This document shows positions 57,378 through 64,000 of a DNA stretch of 64,000 nucleotides, piece after piece. The notes under the pieces are model-generated. The model ran no database searches and was not told the DNA's origin. It saw only the letters and a program-made list of their open reading frames with translations. The translations under genes were made by a program, and so were the position numbers. Source of the DNA: Brassica napus (Eukaryota > Streptophyta > Magnoliopsida > Brassicales > Brassicaceae). The DNA is taken from positions 620,001 to 684,000 of the forward strand of contig NC_063438.1 in the NCBI RefSeq assembly GCF_020379485.1. Reading direction: 5' to 3'. Each line of letters begins with the position of its first letter. Positions within the stretch are counted from its first letter, which is position 1.

Positions 57378-58811
57378 GACCTCTTTCCCGAGTTTGCCCG
57401 TCTCTCTCACTAGCACAACTACATTATCACTGTGTTAAATTCCATGCAGTATTTTTACTATTCGCTCACTAATCTCTCTAATTAATTTATAAATTATTTT
57501 GTTTATTTTCCATGGAAGATACATTCTTAGATCTACTGTGAACAAAAGAACAAATATAGTGGGGAAATTTTAAAAATTAAATGGTTATTTGCTGCTTGCT
57601 AGACCATACTATTTACATGTCTGTACAATTTATTATTTATGAATATGGAAAAATGGAAATATAGGTTCCCAAATTATTTATTAGTTTTTTTTAAAAAACG
57701 CTTAAATTATTTATTAGTTTACGTTGGACATTTTTTTTTGTCATTGCATATAAAACTTCATGTTGTAGAATAAAAGTGAATTTTTTCCTAAATCTCTAAA
57801 TTAATATATAGATATATATATATAGGCTTCGAAGAAATTAGTTGCATTATTGTTGGAGGATCGTCGGAAGAGATTTTATGGTCCACCGTTATATATTTGC
57901 ATGGTCCACCGTTATATATTTTATACATACATGTATATCATGACAAAAGTATCATAAAGTGTAAATTCTCGAGATTTAGTTATTAAGAAACCTACACAAG
58001 AAAATATCTAAAAGTATTTTACAGACTATGGTTAAGTACTATATGATAAAAGCCGAATCATAACATCAGGCGTGAAGAGAAATAACCTTACTTGTAACTT
58101 ATAAAACATGTTTTTACAGCAGTATAGTCACAACATTTACTTTTTCATAACAAAAGACCGTAGTTATAACATTTACTGTCATTTTAAAATGGAGAAATAA
58201 ATAAAATAATAAGTTGTCAGCGTAGATTTGACTTTCCTTATTTTTATCTGATTTTTTTTTTCTTTTTTTGGAGCACAGAAAAATGGAGCGGTGGAGAAGA
58301 GAAGTTGGTCATAGTTAAACTCATAAAAGGTTGTCTCTCTGGGAGTCTTTCTTTGTCTTTCACTATCACCCATACACTCTTGTCTTCTCCCACACTATCC
58401 GAGGTCGAGGTACGTATAGCTGCAGTTACCCACATATCAATTCCAATAATATTATCAAGACCTATAACTATGAGATATACACGTACTCTTTTATTTACTA
58501 AATAATTTTACTACGTACTAAATGTCTAGTTAATTCGAACCTCTTCTTGTTATGATTTTCTTAAAATATTATAAAGCATTCAAAGCTTCATTTAACAAGC
58601 ACAAATATACCTTCACTAGCGTCCATTGTTTGTGTTATGAAAGCATAGTGTATATCGAAGGCACAAATACGGTAGATATGAAATTTATCCGTCAGAACTC
58701 AATCCTAAAGTAACGAGTATACTACTTTTCAGAAAAGAAATAAATGCTTCTTTTTATTTATTAAAATAAGAATTTACAAAAAGGGTTGCAAGTACGGAAT
58801 ATAAGTATATA
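57378..58811. other. PIL1 upstream DNA, including a diverged copy of the PPR 3' flank
   Basis: No gene is recognised. A 22-bp word (ATGGTCCACCGTTATATATT) occurs twice at about 57878 and 57901. Segment 58060-58260 resembles the 3' flank of the PPR gene (18250-18610): AACTTATAAAACATGTTTTT, a CACAACATTTACT word, then a TCATTTTA...TGTCA...GTAGAT order. A leader-like CT-rich segment lies at 58320-58400. Confidence 0.45.
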
Positions 58812-60900
58812 CTAGGATAAGACCCGCGCCTTGCGCGGGATTAAGTTATTATTTTTATTATATTTTGGAAAATGAAACAATAGTTTGGCTTCATTTGGAT
58901 TAATCCGGATATCGGATTGGTTTCGGTTCGGTTCGGGTTTTTTCGGTATTTGGTTAGTAAAATATAACTACTATTCTAAATCTATATTTACTTTGACTTT
59001 AGTTTTTCACATACTTTTGAAAGATTTCAACTCGACGACTAAATTGATCAGCCAATCTTGTTGCTTTAAATCATTAATGTTTATATATATATATATATAT
59101 ATATATATTCATTAAATAAAATTCATATGCGTTATATTTTATGATCATTTGTAACTTATTATAACAAAAAAATAATCTATTGATCACAAAATTTTCAGAG
59201 TGGGAATATTCAAATTTCTAATAATATATAGACGTTTTGAAAAATTCAAATATAACATATAAGAAAAAATATAAATGTTTTTATTATATATTTAATGTGA
59301 TTTTTTAATATCTTTCAATAATATAAAATTTAAAAAAAAGAACTAAGATACCAAAATTGTTATCAAATATTTATTATTCATAATAATTAATTTTCATATA
59401 TACGTTAATCATATTAGGTAATTTCGTAGCTTCTAATTAAGGAAAGTGCAAAAAAATTTTTGGTAGATTATTTATCAATTCGATAGTTAGTTTAATAAAA
59501 AATATAATGTAAGTCAAGATGGACCAACCTATTTTTCTAAGAATAGTATATTTTATATAGTCATTTATTAAATGAGAATTTATAATCATACAGTTCTATG
59601 ATCATTCATATCATTTTATAACTGAATATTTAAATCATCGATAACAAAATTTTCAATGTGAAATCTTTAATAAGTTTATAATTTATAAATGTTTTTGAAA
59701 ATTCATTGAAAGTTTTAATATTAAAATATTTATGTAATCTTATGGTATATATTATAATCTATATATATATAAATATATATGTTTTATTATTAAATGATAT
59801 TTTTTACTCATATGGTTTTAAAATAATGTGTATCTTCTTATAATATTAAATAAAAATTCATCTTAATACAATTTTATGATCATTTGTAACTTATTATGAC
59901 AAAAAAAATAATCTATTGATCACAAAATTTTCAGAGTGGGGATCTTCAAATTTCTAATAATTTATAGACGTTTTGAAAAATTCAAAATATAACATATAAA
60001 AAAAATTATAAATGTTTTTATTATATATTTAATGTGATTTTTAAATATATTTTAATAATATAAAATTAAAAAAAGAACTAAGATATAAAAATTGTTATCA
60101 AATATTTATTATTCATTATAATTAATTTTCACATATACGTTAATCATATTAGGTAATTTCGTAGCTTTTATTTAAGGAAAGTGCAAAACATTTTTTGGTA
60201 CGTTATTTATCAATTCGATAATTAGTTTAATAAAAAGTGTAATATAAGTTAAGATGGACCAACCTATTTTTCTAGGAATAGTATATTTTATATAATTATT
60301 TATTAAATAAGAATTTATAATCATACGGTTCTATGATCGTTCATATCGTTTTATAACAAAATATTTAAATCATCGATAACAAAATTTTCAATCTGAAATT
60401 TTTAATAAGTTTATAATTTATAAATGTTCTTGAAAATTCATTGAAAGTTTTAATATTAAAATATTTATGTAATCTTATGGTATATAGTGTTTAATATATA
60501 TATATATATATTTATTTTATTATTAAATGATATTTTTTACTCATATGGTTTTAAAATCATGTGTATCTTCTTATAATAAAAATGTTAAACCATTGATCAT
60601 TAATTTTTAACATAATAATTTTAATAGTTTTAGTCATTTATTGTCGTTTTTAAAAATTCAAAATATAACATATACGAAAAAATCTAAATTTTATTTTTAT
60701 AGCTAATTTGATTGTTTAATTTATTTTAATAATATAAAATTAAACAAAAAATGATAGAGGAGATATACATTGTTATCAAATCTTTATTATTAAACTCATT
60801 AATTGTCATATATATATTAGTCCTTTATGGTAATTCCGTAGGTTTTCTTTAAGGAAAGAAAATATCAATCATATCATTATATCATATAGTTTGACCAACT
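58812..60900 (-). mobile_element. non-autonomous Helitron, 3' end at 58812
   Basis: Read on the minus strand, the end is CCCGCGCAAGGCGCGGG (hairpin), TCTTATC, CTAG, with a T outside: the standard Helitron 3' terminus. The body extends to the right and is very AT-rich. It contains two near-identical direct repeats of about 725 bp (about 59138-59840 and 59868-60570), and a third, more diverged partial copy (about 60590-60850). The 5' TC end could not be fixed; 60900 is an estimate. It separates the G-box cluster from the PIL1 core promoter. Confidence 0.65.
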
Positions 60901-61053
60901 TATGTATCTAACAACATATAAAAATCGAATGTGGACCTACTTATTTTTCAATTGAATGTAATTGACTACCTAATTGAGTGCCACCTATGCATTGGGGCCT
61001 CTTTTAATTAATACAAAATTGAGGTTACATCTTTTCAAATGTTCCTCAATTAA

Positions 61054-61060
61054 TATATAA
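61054..61060 (+). promoter_or_regulatory. PIL1: TATA box of PIL1
   Basis: TATATAA followed by GGG lies 132-138 bp before the ATG at 61192, leaving a leader of roughly 100 bases. No G-box is seen between the Helitron and this site. Confidence 0.5.
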
Positions 61061-61191
61061 GGGATATATACGTAAATGCACCTCTTCATGAATCATGTGA
61101 ACCCCAAGAAAGAAGACCAAAGTGTGAATTCTAAATCTCTCCCATTCTGCAACTCATAAACACCAAAAAAAGCTTCGTTCAATTTACTTCG

Positions 61192-63088
61192 ATGGGAAAA
61201 AATCTCTGTGCATCGTCCTCCCAACCAAACATGATTTCTCCATCATCGAGCTTAAAACCAACGTAAGTTTTTTTTTTCCTTATTTCATCTAAATACTTAA
61301 AGATTTATATATGCATATATACACTTATATACGTAAGTGGTACGTACGTGAAGTGATGTTTGTATATACGTGACTCTTTTTTCGCAGATTAAACGATCAA
61401 GATTATATGGAACTGGTTTGCGAAAATGGGCAGATTCTTGCAAAGAGTCGAAAAACCAACAACAACGGCTATTTTCAGAATCAACGAAGGCAATCGATAT
61501 TGGATTTGTACGAGAGCGAGTACGATGAGAGTTTCAAGAAAAACATCAAGAATCATGAAGAGACACAAGTTGTTCCTGTGAGTGACGAACAAACTAATAA
61601 TAAAAAGAGGACTAAACCCTCCAAGAATGAATTAGAGAGAGATCTTTTGAAAGGCAGCAAACGTTTTGAGTCACCAACGTTGAATGATTATTCTTTGAAT
61701 GGTTTAAAGAATGTTGAAGTTATCAAAGCTCCTCCTGATGAGCAATCTGAAGCTGTTGGAAGATCCACAAAATTGTATTTTACGCCTTCATCTATGCTTT
61801 CTCGAGGAACTTCTAGAGATCTAAGTAGTTCTTCAAAGAAGAGGAAGTGTGGAGACAATGAAGAAGAAGAAGAAGAAACAACTTATCTAAGTAATGTAAG
61901 ATTAAGTTGATGGTTCATTAGTTTTTTCTTAATTCTTTTATATGTTGGATCCTCATTTTTTTTTCTCTTGTTATGCAGAGTTCGGATGATGAATCAGATG
62001 ATGCTAAAACACGAGTTCCTGCGAGAACAAGAAAGACTATGGCTAAGAGAAAACGAAGCACTGAAGTCCATAGGTTATCTGAAAGAGTGAGTCTATAGCA
62101 TTATATACACTATTAACTCAAGAAATTTCACCTTAACAAAAAAAAGTTATGAATTCAAATGAAATGAAACTAATGGAAATAATATGCAATACAGAAGCGA
62201 AGACACGAGATCAGCAAGAAAATGCGTGCTTTGCAGGATCTACTACCTAACTGTTACAAGGTTTGAGATTACTTAAAATTAAATTACATTACATTTTTAC
62301 TTAGAGAGTTAATCTTCTCTCGGTGGAGATTTCTGAATATATGTTTTATATATATTATAGGATGATAAGGTATCATTGCTGGACGAGGCGATCAAATATA
62401 TGAGGACTCTTCAACTTCAAGTTCAGGTAATCAAAATAATACATCAATCCAGTAAAGTCTCATGGACATTCATGTCTACAGAGAAAAAAAAAACTATTTA
62501 GTACTAAAGTGTTTTTCTTATCAAATTTTCTTTTGTTTTGCGTTTGGCTAATTTTAATTCTACGATATAAAAACGATTCTCGATTAAATCACTAAAAATA
62601 ATTGAAAACTATAAACGTAAACACTAATGAACAATCATAATATTTTGCTACAATTTTTTTTAGATGTTAGATAGTACCTAACGTGTCCTAATAATCGTTT
62701 ACAGATGATGAGTATGGGAAATGGATTTATACAACCATCTGTGATGCTACCAATGGGTAATTACTCTCCCATGGGTCTAGGAATGCATATGGGCGCAGCA
62801 GCAACAACACCATCACTACCACAATTTATGCCTATGAACGTTCAAGGAACCGGTTTTCATGGGATTACCAATGCATCATCACAAATGCTAAGTGCCTTTC
62901 TTAATCATCCCACAGGACTAATCCCAAACTCTCCCATCTTTTCTCCATTAGAAAGCTGCTCTCAGCAACTGGTCACTCCTTCATGTTTTCCTGAGACTCA
63001 AACTACTTCCTTTAGTCAGTTTCCAATGTCTGGGTCGACCACGAACTTCGAAGATGCTATGCAGTTTAGAGGAAGCAGTGGTTATTAA
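61192..63088 (+). CDS. PIL1: PIL1, PIF-family bHLH transcription factor
   Basis: PIL1 is a nuclear bHLH factor of the PIF subfamily, rapidly induced by shade and acting in elongation and photomorphogenesis. Exons inferred: 61192-61262, 61388-61895, 61979-62086, 62195-62260, 62361-62426, 62705-63088; the frame is consistent and gives 400 residues (about 416 in A. thaliana as I recall). The active phytochrome-B binding motif ELVCENGQ is near residue 30. A Ser- and charge-rich middle follows, then the bHLH: STEVHRLSERKRRHEISKKM, RALQDLLPNCYK, DDKVSLLDEAIKYMRTLQLQ. The His, Glu and Arg spaced HxxxERxRR that contact the G-box are present. The tail is Met/Pro/Gln-rich (MSMGNGFIQPSVMLPMGNYS). It ends QFRGSSGY-stop, a few residues earlier than the A. 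thaliana protein. The helix-loop-helix exons of 66 nt each are typical of the PIF family. Confidence 0.95.
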
Positions 63089-63531
63089 TCATTGTTCGCT
63101 GAACTTAAAGATTTGTAGATAGTTGATGATGTCTATTATTTTCAAAGTGGACGTACAATGTTCAACTATAAGCTATAACTTGAATCATGGAGTGTATAAC
63201 AGTCTCAAATAGAGGATGTGCATTTGCATAAATAATAACAAAAAAAGAATTGCACAATAAGTGAAAACAGAACATGAATGTATTCTCGGGATACAGTAAT
63301 TCCGAGTCGTTGAAGTGTAAAATTGAACTTTCGACAATGTACGTACGTCTGGTCTGATCAGAGGATAGCAGATTAGGGTTTCTAAACTTTCCTAATTTCC
63401 TCAATGTGGTTTTTTTTTCAGTGGTAATGAAATTAAACGGCTTCGAGAACCTCGGGCTTGACGGGATTTTTAGTGGACTTAATATTCTTTATTAAGATTT
63501 TTTTTTTTCTGATAACCTTTATTAAGTATTA
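63089..63531. other. PIL1 3' flank
   Basis: 3' UTR and intergenic DNA; no gene is seen. An 80-codon frame on the minus strand at 63162-63404 has no recognisable features. Confidence 0.45.
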
Positions 63532-64000
63532 CTAGGTTAATACCCGAGCTACGCCGCGGACAAAGATATTATATAAATTTTGTATTTTCACAGAATTAGT
63601 ATTAATCTAATTTGATAATGTAATTTCTGCAGCTCTTGATAGTGTATCAAATTTGCTTAAACAATTTCAAAAAGCATACACACTAATAGATATTATAAAA
63701 ATTTATCCTATAATGATAAGCATTACTTTTTATGATTAATTTTTTATGATTAATATAGCATTTTTTGTAGAGCAATTCTTCTAAATAGATCATTTTCAAT
63801 TTTTAGTCACAAAAATAGATCACAAGGAGGAAAATGACCAAAATATCTCATTTAATAAGTAAAAGGACCCTAACACCATAGATATATAAAAAATAAAATT
63901 AAAATAAATTTTAAAAATTAAAAAAAATAATTTTTGTTATAGTTTTAGATTATATGTTTTCAAATTCGAATTTTTTTTATAATTATTTTTTTGAAATTTT
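63532..64000 (-). mobile_element. Helitron-like 3' end and AT-rich body running off the window
   Basis: On the minus strand: CCGCGGCGTAGCTCGGG (imperfect hairpin), TATTAAC, CTAG, then a T at 63531. The layout matches the element at 58812. From about 63770 the sequence (TAGATCATTTTCAATTTTTA, CACAAGGAGGAAAATGACC) resembles a common Brassicaceae dispersed repeat, perhaps a different element's end. The element is cut off by the window end. Confidence 0.5.

Noticed and set aside
57826..57845. Second copy of the MITE at 7840 (ATAGGCTTCGAA)
   Set aside because: Only about 12 bases match and no right-hand inverted repeat was found.

Overview
This is a nuclear plant chromosome segment from the Brassicaceae, probably a relative of Arabidopsis thaliana rather than that species. 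The genes are spliced, with GT-AG introns and one GC-AG intron. Organelle-targeted proteins (PPR, MORF) are frequent, and the AT-rich intergenic DNA carries Helitron, hAT, LINE and satellite sequence. Two genes are recognisable orthologues: ASY3 (meiotic chromosome axis, 8801-12210) and PIL1 (PIF-family bHLH, 61192-63088). From memory these are immediate neighbours in A. thaliana (AT2G46980 and AT2G46970). Here about 49 kb separates them.

Layout. 1-4623: a direct duplication of about 1.2-1.8 kb flanking a palindromic minisatellite; only the right copy holds a coding exon. 4624-8230: AT-rich DNA with a Helitron-type 3' end and a 160-bp MITE. 8230-12490: ASY3, which appears to carry a 1-bp deletion near its C terminus. 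12492-25597: block A, with two divergently transcribed, mutually paralogous PPR-like genes, a LINE remnant between them, and a satellite of about 350 bp (about 20 units). 25598-34673: a DUF1644 gene cut off by the satellite, a MORF1-like RNA-editing factor without its usual long tail, transposon debris with a PEP-carboxylase gene fragment, and a mitochondrial-type protein of unknown function. 34675-56226: block B, a near-identical second copy of the PPR pair plus a longer satellite array (about 42 units) with a 775-bp hAT-like element near its right edge. 56240-56895: a decayed second copy of the ASY3 3' end. 56900-61191: the old PIL1 upstream region with three G-boxes, split by a Helitron. 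61192-63088: PIL1, followed by further Helitron-like DNA.

Interpretation. The ASY3-PIL1 interval has gained an accessory island rich in genes for organelle-targeted proteins: four PPR-like genes, a MORF1-like gene and an uncharacterised presequence protein whose only relative in the window is the orphan exon at 3598-4043. The island lies between a whole ASY3 and an ASY3 3'-end pseudogene, so the 3' end was duplicated around it. The two PPR blocks are almost identical in sequence (the plus-strand proteins are the same), so the internal duplication is recent. The satellites are colinear for about nine units and then diverge through array-specific higher-order amplification. The cluster of PPR-like paralogues invites comparison with restorer-of-fertility loci, but that is inference only.
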